The position numbers and the translations under genes are program-made. A stretch of 64,000 nucleotides of DNA, taken from contig NZ_JACVOR010000001.1 of assembly GCF_018882295.1 (NCBI RefSeq), positions 558,001 through 622,000 on the forward strand, read 5' to 3'. Positions 19,002 through 27,099 of the stretch are shown here, one piece after another. Within the stretch, counting starts at the first letter, position 1. Each line of letters opens with the position of its first letter. This DNA is from Polynucleobacter sp. 80A-SIGWE (lineage in GTDB: Bacteria; Pseudomonadota; Gammaproteobacteria; Burkholderiales; Burkholderiaceae). Below the pieces are notes generated by a model that worked only from the letters and a program-made list of their open reading frames with translations, searched no databases and was not told the origin of the DNA.

Positions 19002-19553
19002 ATGAGAAACGCCCCGATCCAACGCATTCTAAATAAGCTCAAGCGCCACTCCTTTTACTTAGGGGGTGACCAGCCTCACGTAGCTTGGGTAGAGCGAATT
19101 CGATCTGTTTTTGGGGCTCTTATTGGTTTGATGTTAGTGCTTACTATCGCCAAGTACCTTGGTGAGCTTAGTGGACTTGATGAGTGGCTCATGGCCTCTC
19201 TAGGTGCAAGCGCCTTATTGGTTTTTGCCTTGCCGCAGAGTCCAATGGCCCAACCTTGGGCGGTTATCGCTGGAAATACCCTTTCCGCATTGGTTGGGAT
19301 TACCGTAATTCATCTAAGCAATGGGCCTCTTTTGGCAATGCCACTAGCCACTAGTCTATCTATCTTGGGTATGTTTATTTTGCGTTGTCTGCATCCACCA
19401 GCCGCAGCGGTGGCTATGATTGTGGTCCTGGGTCATGTCATGCATTACCGCTATGCATTCTTTCCGGTAATGGTGGATTCGGCCTTATTGGTCATGGCTG
19501 GGGCGGTTTACAGTAATTTAACCGGTAAACGCTACCCCAATAGACCAAATTAA
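19002..19553 (+). CDS. HPP family membrane protein
   Basis: 183 residues with about four to five membrane helices and the family hallmarks MASLGASALLVFALPQSP, PWAVIAGNTLSALVG and CLHPPAAAVA (the HPP motif). HPP proteins have been implicated in nitrite transport in plant plastids and cyanobacteria; the substrate here is not known. The ATG at 19002 is chosen over an upstream TTG at 18951. The upstream codons (RSATRNPPSGDED...) look non-coding and a GGAG sits at 18981. It is followed by a 400-base AT-rich gap before the polysaccharide locus. Confidence 0.8.
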   Translation: MRNAPIQRILNKLKRHSFYLGGDQPHVAWVERIRSVFGALIGLMLVLTIAKYLGELSGLDEWLMASLGASALLVFALPQSPMAQPWAVIAGNTLSALVGITVIHLSNGPLLAMPLATSLSILGMFILRCLHPPAAAVAMIVVLGHVMHYRYAFFPVMVDSALLVMAGAVYSNLTGKRYPNRPN

Positions 19554-19953
19554 TCCTTTAAAAACAATAATTTGTAATTATTTTTGCTTAGTAGCGGCGA
19601 TAGAGGCGATGCAATTCTTTAATGCCTTAGTTGTGATATTTGCCTGCATTTTCTTTTTTCAGGGATTGAGCGCACTCGATGACTGAGTTGCGAACGTTGA
19701 TTTTCGGGATATTTCCAGCTGACAAGATGACTCCAATATTTTTAGTTATAGATCCAGTATTCAAATACACTTTTTGAAAGCCATGCTGGGTTCAAGGGGT
19801 GATTTATAACTATCACTTTCCTGCTTTGATGCTAATAAATTCTTTAAATCTATGTAAATCCCAATAAAGCTAAATTGTGTTCATAAACCCTTTAAAATCA
19901 TCACTTATTCGCGAAAAGCATACAAAAAGCATAAGGGTTTTACTCACCACCAC
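19554..19953. other. Intergenic region upstream of the polysaccharide locus, with a possible minus-strand remnant
   Basis: About 400 AT-rich bases preceding manC; the locus promoter should lie here. No match to the JUMPStart/ops element was found. On the minus strand, 19770 (GTG) to 19627 (TAA) reads as a 47-codon open frame with protein-like content, including NIGVILSAGNIPKINVRNSV and ECAQSLKKENAGKYHN. I do not recognise it and it could be a short gene, a gene tail or chance. Confidence 0.35.
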
Positions 19954-21492
19954 ATGACCAACGCCAGATCTACCATTTCGGTTATTCCAGTCATTCTATG
20001 TGGCGGCTCTGGAACGCGTCTTTGGCCTTTATCACGTTCAGGGTTCCCAAAGCAGTTTTTAGTGCTTTCAAGTGATGACTCTGATCAGAGTTTGTTTCAA
20101 CAAGCAATCCAACGTATCAATGCTATTGGCGAGCACCTGGGTGGAGCTAAAGACGCCTCTATTGAATTGGGTTCTACGCTGATCGTTACCAATGAAGAGC
20201 ATCGCTTTTTAGCGCTAGACCAATTGCGAGAGTTAAAAGACATTCATGCGACTTTATTGCTGGAGCCAGTGGGCCGTAATACGGCGCCCGCTTTAACTTT
20301 GGCAGCTTTTCAGGCGAAAGACGCTGGTGAGATTGACCCTATTTTGGCGATCACTCCGGCCGATCAAACTATTCAAAACCAAGCAGCGTTTGTTAAGGCA
20401 TTGCAGGATTGCGTTGCCCTTGTGAATGCGGACGACAGTAAGCAAACGATTGCCATCTTGGGAATTACGCCCACTGCACCAGAAATAGGTTATGGCTATA
20501 TCAAGCGCAATGCTTCACAAGGCAGTCATGGTGAATACGCTGTAGAGCGCTTTGTAGAAAAGCCGGATGCTCAAACAGCTCAAGCGTATTTAGCCGATGG
20601 AAGCTATCTGTGGAATAGCGGCATGTTTGTAATGCGTGCGAGCACTTGGCTATCTGCATTAAAAGAATTTCGTCCGGATATCTTTGGCGCTACAGAAACC
20701 GCTTGGATTGCAAGAGTAGTGGATCAGGTAGGCGCCGCAGAAGTCAAGGCGAGTTTTGTTCGTCCCGATAAAGAAATCTTTAAAACTATCCCAGGTGAAT
20801 CCATTGACTACGCCGTCATTGAAAAATGCTCAGAATCAAAAAATTTCAATGTAAAGATGGTTGAGCTCAATGCCGGATGGAATGATCTAGGCGCTTGGGG
20901 TGCCGTGTGGCAAGTTGGCCAGCAAGATGAAAATGGCAACGTCACCAGTGGTGATGCTATTACTAGTAATTCTAGAAACTCACTAATTCATTCAAGCAGT
21001 AGGTTGGTTAGTGCAGTGGGTGTCGACAACCTCATCATTGTTGAAACCGCCGATGCGGTCTTGGTTGTTGATAGAAAAAATAGTCAAGACGTTAAACACA
21101 TCGTGAATCAGCTCGAAGCTCAAAAGCGCGAAGAGAAAAATCTGCACCGCAAAGTAGCAAGACCTTGGGGTTGGTATGACAGTGTTGATGAAGGCGAGCG
21201 CTTTAAAGTAAAACGTATCCAAGTAAAACCTGGCGCAAGCCTCTCATTACAAATGCACCATCACCGCGCAGAGCATTGGATTGTTGTTAAAGGTGTTGCA
21301 GAGATTACTAATGGTGATCAAGTGATCACCCTGACAGAAAATCAAAGTACTTACATTCCTCAAGGCCAAACCCATCGTTTGGCAAACCCTGGCAATGCCC
21401 CGTTGGAGATCATTGAGGTGCAGTCGGGCAGCTATTTGGGTGAAGATGATATTGTGCGCTTTGAGGACAGCTATGGCAGGAGCTCTCAATGA
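19954..21492 (+). CDS. manC: Mannose-1-phosphate guanylyltransferase / mannose-6-phosphate isomerase (bifunctional)
   Basis: The class II bifunctional enzyme makes mannose-6-P from fructose-6-P (C-terminal isomerase) and GDP-mannose from mannose-1-P (N-terminal transferase). It has 512 residues. The nucleotidyltransferase domain has CGGSGTRLWPLSRSGFPKQF near the start, with GRNTAPA, FVEKPD and YLWNSGMFV. The cupin (about 380-510) has RPWGWYDSVDEGERFKVKRI and QMHHHRAEHWIVVKG. It opens the polysaccharide locus and overlaps the next gene by four bases. Phosphomannomutase ManB, needed between its two activities, is not in the window. It supplies the Gmd at 31002. Confidence 0.94.
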   Translation: MTNARSTISVIPVILCGGSGTRLWPLSRSGFPKQFLVLSSDDSDQSLFQQAIQRINAIGEHLGGAKDASIELGSTLIVTNEEHRFLALDQLRELKDIHATLLLEPVGRNTAPALTLAAFQAKDAGEIDPILAITPADQTIQNQAAFVKALQDCVALVNADDSKQTIAILGITPTAPEIGYGYIKRNASQGSHGEYAVERFVEKPDAQTAQAYLADGSYLWNSGMFVMRASTWLSALKEFRPDIFGATETAWIARVVDQVGAAEVKASFVRPDKEIFKTIPGESIDYAVIEKCSESKNFNVKMVELNAGWNDLGAWGAVWQVGQQDENGNVTSGDAITSNSRNSLIHSSSRLVSAVGVDNLIIVETADAVLVVDRKNSQDVKHIVNQLEAQKREEKNLHRKVARPWGWYDSVDEGERFKVKRIQVKPGASLSLQMHHHRAEHWIVVKGVAEITNGDQVITLTENQSTYIPQGQTHRLANPGNAPLEIIEVQSGSYLGEDDIVRFEDSYGRSSQ

Positions 21493-22388
21493 CATTCCCA
21501 AAAGCCTCAGTCATTCTCCTGACCTATAACCAAGAGCAATTTGTTGAAGAGGCTTTTCTTAGTCTTTTAAATCAAGATATGGATGATCTTGAAATTGTTG
21601 TGAGTGATGATTGTTCTAGTGATGCCACTTGGGAAAGAATTCAGGCGCTTGCTGATAGTTATCAGGGGTCAAAAAAGATTATTCTTTTTCATAATGCTGA
21701 AAATATTGGGATTGTTAACAACTATTTTGCAGCTGTAAAACAATCCACCGGTGAATTAATATTTACTGCCGCTGGTGACGACGTTTCATTGCCAGAGCGC
21801 TGCTCAAAATCCATTCAGTTCTGGCTTGATCATGAAAAGAAATATGATTTAGTTGCTGCCGATGCTTTTGATATGGGCCATGACGGAACGATTTTAGGTT
21901 CAAAGAAGAACGACGATTTGGGGGGTTGGACGATTGAGAAGTGGTTCGAGAGGCGTCCTTTTTTCTTTGGGGCTAGTCATATGGTGACAAGAAAATTGGT
22001 GGAGTTGGCACCACTAGATGGTCGCCTTTCATATGAAGATCAGTGTTTGGTATTTAGGGCGATTTTGACGGGTGGCGCTATTCGACTTCCAGTAAGCTTA
22101 GTTTGTCATCGCCGAGGTGGGTTTAGTCAGCAGGGTGTTAGATTCCAGTTGGGCCATAGAAGGGCTCAAATGATTCTGGATTCAGCCAGAGGGATTGTGG
22201 AGTTAGAGCAGTTCTTGAGTGATGCGACCATATTTGGAAAGCGGTCTTTGGCTGAAGGTTTAATTTCCAAAAAGATAGCTTATTTGCACTCCGTCTTAAA
22301 TCTCTTTAGATGCGCTAGTATTTTTGATTTTATGGGCGGTCGGTTTGGGTTTAAGCGTTCACTTAAACCTAGTGCCCGCTCAAGTTAA
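21489..22388 (+). CDS. Family 2 glycosyltransferase
   Basis: 299 residues with the GT-A fold: an opening SVILLTYNQEQFVEEAFLSL, then EIVVSDDCSSDATWE, and a GELIFTAAGDDVSLPERC segment containing the metal-binding Asp pair. This is the WcaA/RfbN-like GT2 type used for surface polysaccharides. Donor and acceptor cannot be read from sequence. Its ATG overlaps the manC stop (ATGA), so the two are translationally coupled. No membrane segment is evident. A 122-base gap with no gene separates it from the wzz-like gene. Confidence 0.88.
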   Translation: MTFPKASVILLTYNQEQFVEEAFLSLLNQDMDDLEIVVSDDCSSDATWERIQALADSYQGSKKIILFHNAENIGIVNNYFAAVKQSTGELIFTAAGDDVSLPERCSKSIQFWLDHEKKYDLVAADAFDMGHDGTILGSKKNDDLGGWTIEKWFERRPFFFGASHMVTRKLVELAPLDGRLSYEDQCLVFRAILTGGAIRLPVSLVCHRRGGFSQQGVRFQLGHRRAQMILDSARGIVELEQFLSDATIFGKRSLAEGLISKKIAYLHSVLNLFRCASIFDFMGGRFGFKRSLKPSARSS

Positions 22389-22414
22389 ACCCAAAATATC
22401 ATCACTGCGTGAAT

Positions 22415-22440
22415 GAGCTCGGGGATAAGGGCGGTGATTC
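22415..22440 (+). promoter_or_regulatory. Partial JUMPStart/ops-like sequence upstream of wzz
   Basis: The stretch from GAGCTC at 22415 to GGCGGTGATTC at 22430-22440 resembles the JUMPStart layout (GAGCT..., then ops GGCGGTAGNNT). Only the GGCGGT half of ops matches. A small bulged stem (CCAGG...CCTGG, about 22473-22492) follows. Weak evidence only. Confidence 0.2.
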
Positions 22441-22510
22441 TAATTATTATCATGAGATAATCCATTAAAATCCAGGCAAATTATTTCCTGGCTAAATTAC
22501 AGAAATTCAG

Positions 22511-23380
22511 ATGAATCAAAATCGTTCCAATTTCGTTGAAAATGAGGTCCGCAGAGATGGGGTGGAAATTTCTCTCATCGATATCCTGTGCTTTCTCAAG
22601 GGCACCTATAAAATAATATTGACTCTCGGTGCGACTGGATTAGTCATTGCTACGGCATACCTAGCGGTGACCCCAAAACAATACGAGGCAGTCGCCCAAA
22701 TCGCCATGGCACAAGTTGGCGCCACTAACAGCGGTAATAATAGTCCTCTGGGCATCAATATCGAGGAGCCACCCCTCCTGATTTCCCGTCTCTCCTCGCC
22801 TGCGAGCTTCCCTTCCATGGTGCTAGGCATCTGTGGGGTAGACGAGGGACCCAATTCAGCTGCAATGCTATCCAAATCCATTAAATTGATGTCTCCCAAG
22901 GGTGTCGCCAACGTTATTGAGCTCAAGACCTTTGGTAAGTCGCCAGAAGCAGCCTCTTCCTGTGCGCAGGCCATCTTTGAACTCATCAAAGCTACCCAAG
23001 CGCAAATTGTCGCTCCCTACATTGCCGATGCAAAAATGAGGTTGGACGATGACATCGAACGCTTATCCAAGGCTAAGGAGTTAGTCGCCAAGGCAGATAA
23101 GTTAGGATCAACCGCGGGAGTGTCTTACCTGCTGACTAGAGACGAGATCCGATTCCTCTTGGATGAGATCGCAGTGCTTAAGAATGTAGTGATTGGCAAC
23201 CAGATTAGGGTTACGCGCTTAATTGCCCCGATCTATGCCAGCGACACACCAACCGCACCCAAAAAATGGTTGGCGTTAGTTGCTGGACTATTCGGTGGCC
23301 TCTTTTTAGGATTAATACTGGCTTTAGCATGCAAGTCGTGGATTAAGCTCAAGGCAGACGGGCAAGAACAACGGCGGTGA
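22511..23380 (+). CDS. wzz: Wzz-type chain-length determinant
   Basis: 289 residues with the polysaccharide co-polymerase layout: a cytoplasmic N-terminus, membrane helix 1 (about 33-52), a large periplasmic part with coiled-coil stretches (about 55-250), and a second helix (about 258-276). The second helix is preceded by the Pro-rich APIYASDTPTAPKKW motif usual for Wzz. It lacks a C-terminal tyrosine-kinase domain. It sets chain length of a Wzy-dependent glycan and so pairs with the EpsG-like polymerase at 38691. Codon use here is more GC-rich than in the following genes, which hints at a mosaic locus. Confidence 0.85.
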   Translation: MNQNRSNFVENEVRRDGVEISLIDILCFLKGTYKIILTLGATGLVIATAYLAVTPKQYEAVAQIAMAQVGATNSGNNSPLGINIEEPPLLISRLSSPASFPSMVLGICGVDEGPNSAAMLSKSIKLMSPKGVANVIELKTFGKSPEAASSCAQAIFELIKATQAQIVAPYIADAKMRLDDDIERLSKAKELVAKADKLGSTAGVSYLLTRDEIRFLLDEIAVLKNVVIGNQIRVTRLIAPIYASDTPTAPKKWLALVAGLFGGLFLGLILALACKSWIKLKADGQEQRR

Positions 23381-23462
23381 GCATGGTGGCGCGAGATCTG
23401 GCATTAGCAGCCTTAATCAGAAATTAAATATTCTTGTTGAAATCTAAGATTCATCTTTGATA

Positions 23463-24461
23463 ATGACCGAAAAATTGCTAGAAAAAAAACGCCTAAAAGG
23501 GGGTTCATTAAGTGGAACCTATTTTTGTGTTGATGGGGCTGGGACAGCATTTGTGCGCAAAGAAGTCTCACTGAAAGATAACCGTGAATATGGTTTTCAG
23601 CGGTGGTACTCTCAGCTAAAGAGGCTTCAGCGATATAGTCAGCAATTTCCAGGGCTTTTCCCAGGGGTAATTAAATTTGGCCGAGATGGTGATTTAGCTT
23701 ATTTCGATATTGAGTATATTGGGGGCTCCATAACTGCCCATGATTACCTCTTGGAACATCCCCCCCAAAAAGATATTGAAAAAATGCTTTCGGTGTTACT
23801 TGACTCAATGGGTCGAATGCATTCCATTCAGTTTCCATCTACATCAGCCGCTATGGATTTGTATGTTTATGAGGAGATGGAACAAAAAATAGGAGCTTGT
23901 CTTGGGAACTCCCGGTTTCAGAAATTAATAGCACAACGGGACATCACTTTTAATGGCAAGCGGGTTACGGGAATATATTGGGCTATTGACGAATTTAAGA
24001 GATGCATAAAACAGTCTTACATAAACCCTGTTGAATGTTTTACGCACGGAAATATAACGCTTGAAAACGTACTATATCAGCCGGATGAAAAGTTAATTAC
24101 ACTCATAGATCCTTATGAGGAAAATATTATTGACTCAAAACTGGCGGAGTACTCACAAATTCTTCAATCTTCTAATAGTTATTATGAGATTTACAACGCT
24201 ACAACACCATCAGTTTCAGATTCTAATGTGGAAGCATATATAGAAATACCTCCTGGCATAAGCTGCTTCAATAAATTGTTTTTTAAGCACCTTGAGGCTG
24301 AATGCACTAAAGAAGAGTTAAGGGTGGTGCGCCTTTTTGAGATTTCTCAGTATGTTCGGATGTTACCTTTCAAGATGGAAATTGATGAGGATAAGATGGA
24401 GCTGTTTTATTGTCTTGCCTCTTATTTATTTAGCGACTTATTGGATACTTTTAGCGGTTAA
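23463..24461 (+). CDS. APH-like small-molecule kinase, catalytic Asp replaced
   Basis: 332 residues resembling the aminoglycoside phosphotransferase/choline kinase fold. The Brenner region reads THGNITLENVL and then ITLIDPYEEN, in place of the usual HGDxxxxN and hydrophobic-D. The catalytic Asp of HGD is Asn197 here (codon aat at 24051-24053). The N-terminal region GGSLSGTYFCVDGAGTAFVRKE has the look of a kinase lobe. Such kinases near polysaccharide genes usually phosphorylate a sugar or cyclitol. Position directly before the valiolone-type cyclase suggests cyclitol kinase or a pseudokinase. ATG at 23463 is chosen over TTG at 23457. Confidence 0.6.
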   Translation: MTEKLLEKKRLKGGSLSGTYFCVDGAGTAFVRKEVSLKDNREYGFQRWYSQLKRLQRYSQQFPGLFPGVIKFGRDGDLAYFDIEYIGGSITAHDYLLEHPPQKDIEKMLSVLLDSMGRMHSIQFPSTSAAMDLYVYEEMEQKIGACLGNSRFQKLIAQRDITFNGKRVTGIYWAIDEFKRCIKQSYINPVECFTHGNITLENVLYQPDEKLITLIDPYEENIIDSKLAEYSQILQSSNSYYEIYNATTPSVSDSNVEAYIEIPPGISCFNKLFFKHLEAECTKEELRVVRLFEISQYVRMLPFKMEIDEDKMELFYCLASYLFSDLLDTFSG

Positions 24462-24464
24462 TTT

Positions 24465-25640
24465 ATGACAGATTCTTCGGTATTGGGTTCTTGGAGCATT
24501 GAAACAAGCCTGCCTATTTCTTTTAAGATAAAAAATTCTCCAGGGATTTTGACTCCTGGTAATGCCGATCTTTTGGAGTTTGGTACAACTGGACCTGGCT
24601 CTAGGCGACTTGTCGTTATAGATCGCAATATTTGCAAATATTATCTTGATGAAATACAAAACTATTTTGCATGTAATGCGGTAGATATTCATTTAGTGGC
24701 AGTTGATGCTTCCGAGGATGACAAAAACCTTGAAACTCTGCTCGAGATTTTGAGGGAAATGGAGAGCTTTGGAATGCTCAGAAGATCTGAGCCCTTGATT
24801 GCAATTGGAGGAGGAGTTCTCTTGGACGTTGCCGGGATGGCCGCAGGATTGTATCGTCGAGGGGTCCCTTATATTCGTGTGCCCACTACTTTGGTAGGCC
24901 TCATAGATGCGAGTGTTGGGGCGAAAACTGGTATTAATTTCGAAATTCGGAGAAATCGCTTGGGTAGTTATTACCCGCCAATTGCATCCTATCTAGATAC
25001 GGCCTTTTTGCGTACATTACCCACCATTGAGATTAGCTCTGGATTGGGTGAGGCTTTAAAGATGGGCGTTATAAAAGATGGAATTTTGTTTGATTTGCTT
25101 GAAAAATATGGCTCAGACCTTGTTGGCAAAAGTTTCACGGATTGTGATTGCGCAAATGAAGTTATCAATCGCGCTGTAGATGGCATGAAGGTTGAGTTGG
25201 AGAATAATCTTTGGGAAAAGGACCTGAAGAGGGCGGTAGACTTTGGTCACTCATTTAGTCCAATTATAGAAATGCGTTCTTTGGAGAATAATGAATTTCA
25301 GCCACTAACACACGGGCAGGCGGTTGCTATTGATGTAATTTTTTCCTCAGTAATTTCGATGAATCGCAACCTACTTTCGGAGTTTGATGTTTTGCGGGTA
25401 ATCAGAACGGCAAGAAATATGAATTTACCAACAGACCACGAACTTTTTAAAAATCCACTTCTAGTTCTGGAATCGCTTAATGACACTAAAAAACATAGGA
25501 ACGGAGATCAGAATTTACCTGTCCCTACTGAAATAGGTGGATATACATTCATCAATGATCTTGCATTAGCCGAAATTAAGGATGCTATCGGAAAGTTATC
25601 CGAGCTAAATAAAGCTCTTGATTTGGAATGTAGGCAATGA
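24465..25640 (+). CDS. Sugar-phosphate cyclase, probable 2-epi-5-epi-valiolone synthase type
   Basis: A 391-residue dehydroquinate-synthase-superfamily protein. NAD-binding GGGVLLDVAG is at 115-124 and the metal ligands are visible as E196 (GLGEALKMG), H262 and H283 (THGQAVA), with K154, K199 and K242 also conserved. The motif at 256-266 is LKRAVDFGHSFSP-like. By eye K255, D259 and P266 replace the DHQS Arg, Asn and His, matching the EEVS branch that cyclises sedoheptulose 7-phosphate. A LGSYYPP segment also fits EEVS. A housekeeping aroB is expected elsewhere. It lies between a kinase and an SDR, starting three bases after the kinase stop. The subfamily call needs phylogeny; DDGS or EVS are alternatives. 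Confidence 0.75.
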   Translation: MTDSSVLGSWSIETSLPISFKIKNSPGILTPGNADLLEFGTTGPGSRRLVVIDRNICKYYLDEIQNYFACNAVDIHLVAVDASEDDKNLETLLEILREMESFGMLRRSEPLIAIGGGVLLDVAGMAAGLYRRGVPYIRVPTTLVGLIDASVGAKTGINFEIRRNRLGSYYPPIASYLDTAFLRTLPTIEISSGLGEALKMGVIKDGILFDLLEKYGSDLVGKSFTDCDCANEVINRAVDGMKVELENNLWEKDLKRAVDFGHSFSPIIEMRSLENNEFQPLTHGQAVAIDVIFSSVISMNRNLLSEFDVLRVIRTARNMNLPTDHELFKNPLLVLESLNDTKKHRNGDQNLPVPTEIGGYTFINDLALAEIKDAIGKLSELNKALDLECRQ

Positions 25641-26338
25641 AAACAGTCTTAATAACTGGCGTTACGAGCGGCCTTGGTAAAGAGATAGCTCAAAAGTTTG
25701 TGCGTAAGGGGTGGAATGTTATAGGATTAGGCAGAAACACGGCGCAACTAGTGGCCATGCAAATGGAACTTGGAAGACTATTTTCCCCTTTTGAGGTCGA
25801 TATCTCAAATTCAATTAAGCTTGAAGCCTGCTTTCAGAAAATTCTATTAAATTTTCCGGTGCTGGATGTGTTGATCAATAATGCGGCAGTTTTCAAATTA
25901 AAAGAATTTGATCAATGCACAATCGGCGATATTGATAATATTATTGATACAAATTTAAAAGGACCAATGTATTGCACTTTATTGGCCCTGAGGAGCATTA
26001 AGCGTGAATCTGGGCGAATTGTGAATATATCCTCAGTGGCAGGTACACATGGCATCAAGCTCCAATCAATTTATTGCGCATCTAAATTTGGATTAAATGG
26101 ATTTGGGCAAGCGCTTGGTCAGGAGCTATTAGACCGTGGTATTAGTTTGACCACAATTTCACCTGGAGGGATAAATACTCCATTATGGTCCGAAGAAAAT
26201 AATCCGTATCCTGGTGAAAATAAAGAAAAGCTTATACAGCCGAACGAATTAGCGAAGATGGTCGAGCGTATTGTTGAGCTCCCTAGCAATATGGTCGTAA
26301 AAGACATTGTTGTCTTCCCTTCAAATGAGTGGCATTAA
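25637..26338 (+). CDS. Short-chain dehydrogenase/reductase
   Basis: 233 residues, classical SDR: NAD(P)-binding TGVTSGLGKEIA near residue 8, NNAAV near 77, catalytic Ser in NISSVAG and YCASK (Tyr and Lys of the YxxxK motif). It would oxidise or reduce a hydroxyl/ketone. With the cyclase before it and the nucleotidyltransferase after it, it may reduce the ring ketone of the valiolone product, but that is inference. It overlaps the cyclase by four bases. Confidence 0.85.
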   Translation: MKTVLITGVTSGLGKEIAQKFVRKGWNVIGLGRNTAQLVAMQMELGRLFSPFEVDISNSIKLEACFQKILLNFPVLDVLINNAAVFKLKEFDQCTIGDIDNIIDTNLKGPMYCTLLALRSIKRESGRIVNISSVAGTHGIKLQSIYCASKFGLNGFGQALGQELLDRGISLTTISPGGINTPLWSEENNPYPGENKEKLIQPNELAKMVERIVELPSNMVVKDIVVFPSNEWH

Positions 26339-26348
26339 AGGAATTGAA

Positions 26349-27068
26349 ATGAATTTAATATTAACAATGGCTGGCCAGTATCAACGATTTGTGCGTGAGG
26401 GTTATAAGATTCCAAAATATTTGCTTCCGTGGGGTGATAGGTCAATACTTTCAACCGTTTTACTTGAATTGAATAGAGAGCAAGCATTCGATAATATTTA
26501 TCTAATTGCCAATCATAGAGATGAAGCATATTTTCCTCACGTGAGATCAATCATGCAGGCTCAAGGTATTCCAAATTCAAATTTAGTGGCAATACACGAT
26601 ACCAAGGGGCAGGCAGAAACAGCAAAGATGGGGGTGGATAAGGTATCCGAGCTAACAGATTCTGTAAATAGTCCAATAATTTTTCATAATATTGATACGA
26701 TTTTAAGAAATAGAGACTTGAAAGCTGTTGAGGGAATTTTGAAAGTCAATGCTGGCTATATTGATGTATTTTATGCGAATAATCATGAATATAGTTATGT
26801 TTTATCAGAAGTAAGCGGAATGATTACGGATATAGCAGAAAAAATAGTAGTTTCGAATTTAGCAACATCTGGGTTTTATGGTTTCAATAGCATTAATACA
26901 TTTTTGAAATACTATAAGCCAGAAGACTTATATATAAGTTCAATATATAAAAAAATGATTGAGGGTAGAGAGTCAATCATAGCAAGTCGGGAGCATAAGG
27001 AGGTCGACACTATAGTGTTGGGGACGCCATTCGAATATATGAATGCAGCATCAACTTATCTACTATAG
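26349..27068 (+). CDS. Sugar or cyclitol nucleotidyltransferase-like protein
   Basis: 239 residues. The N-terminus LTMAGQYQRFVREGYKIPKY fits the NTP_transferase pattern (GxGxRFxxxGYxxPK) with PKYLLPWGDRSILSTV, and FHNIDTIL resembles the metal-binding region. Such proteins activate sugar phosphates to NDP-sugars. In this neighbourhood it may activate a cyclitol phosphate. The ATG at 26349 is preferred, with AAAGGA seven bases upstream, over a TTG at 26307 inside the SDR gene. AT content rises sharply from here on. Confidence 0.7.
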   Translation: MNLILTMAGQYQRFVREGYKIPKYLLPWGDRSILSTVLLELNREQAFDNIYLIANHRDEAYFPHVRSIMQAQGIPNSNLVAIHDTKGQAETAKMGVDKVSELTDSVNSPIIFHNIDTILRNRDLKAVEGILKVNAGYIDVFYANNHEYSYVLSEVSGMITDIAEKIVVSNLATSGFYGFNSINTFLKYYKPEDLYISSIYKKMIEGRESIIASREHKEVDTIVLGTPFEYMNAASTYLL

Positions 27069-27099
27069 ATCTAATGTATATTAATATAAATATTTTTAA

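Noticed and set aside
24465..25640. Housekeeping 3-dehydroquinate synthase (aroB)
   Set aside because: The Asn and His of the DHQS motif are replaced (D259, P266), no aroK or other aro gene is near, and it sits inside the glycan operon.
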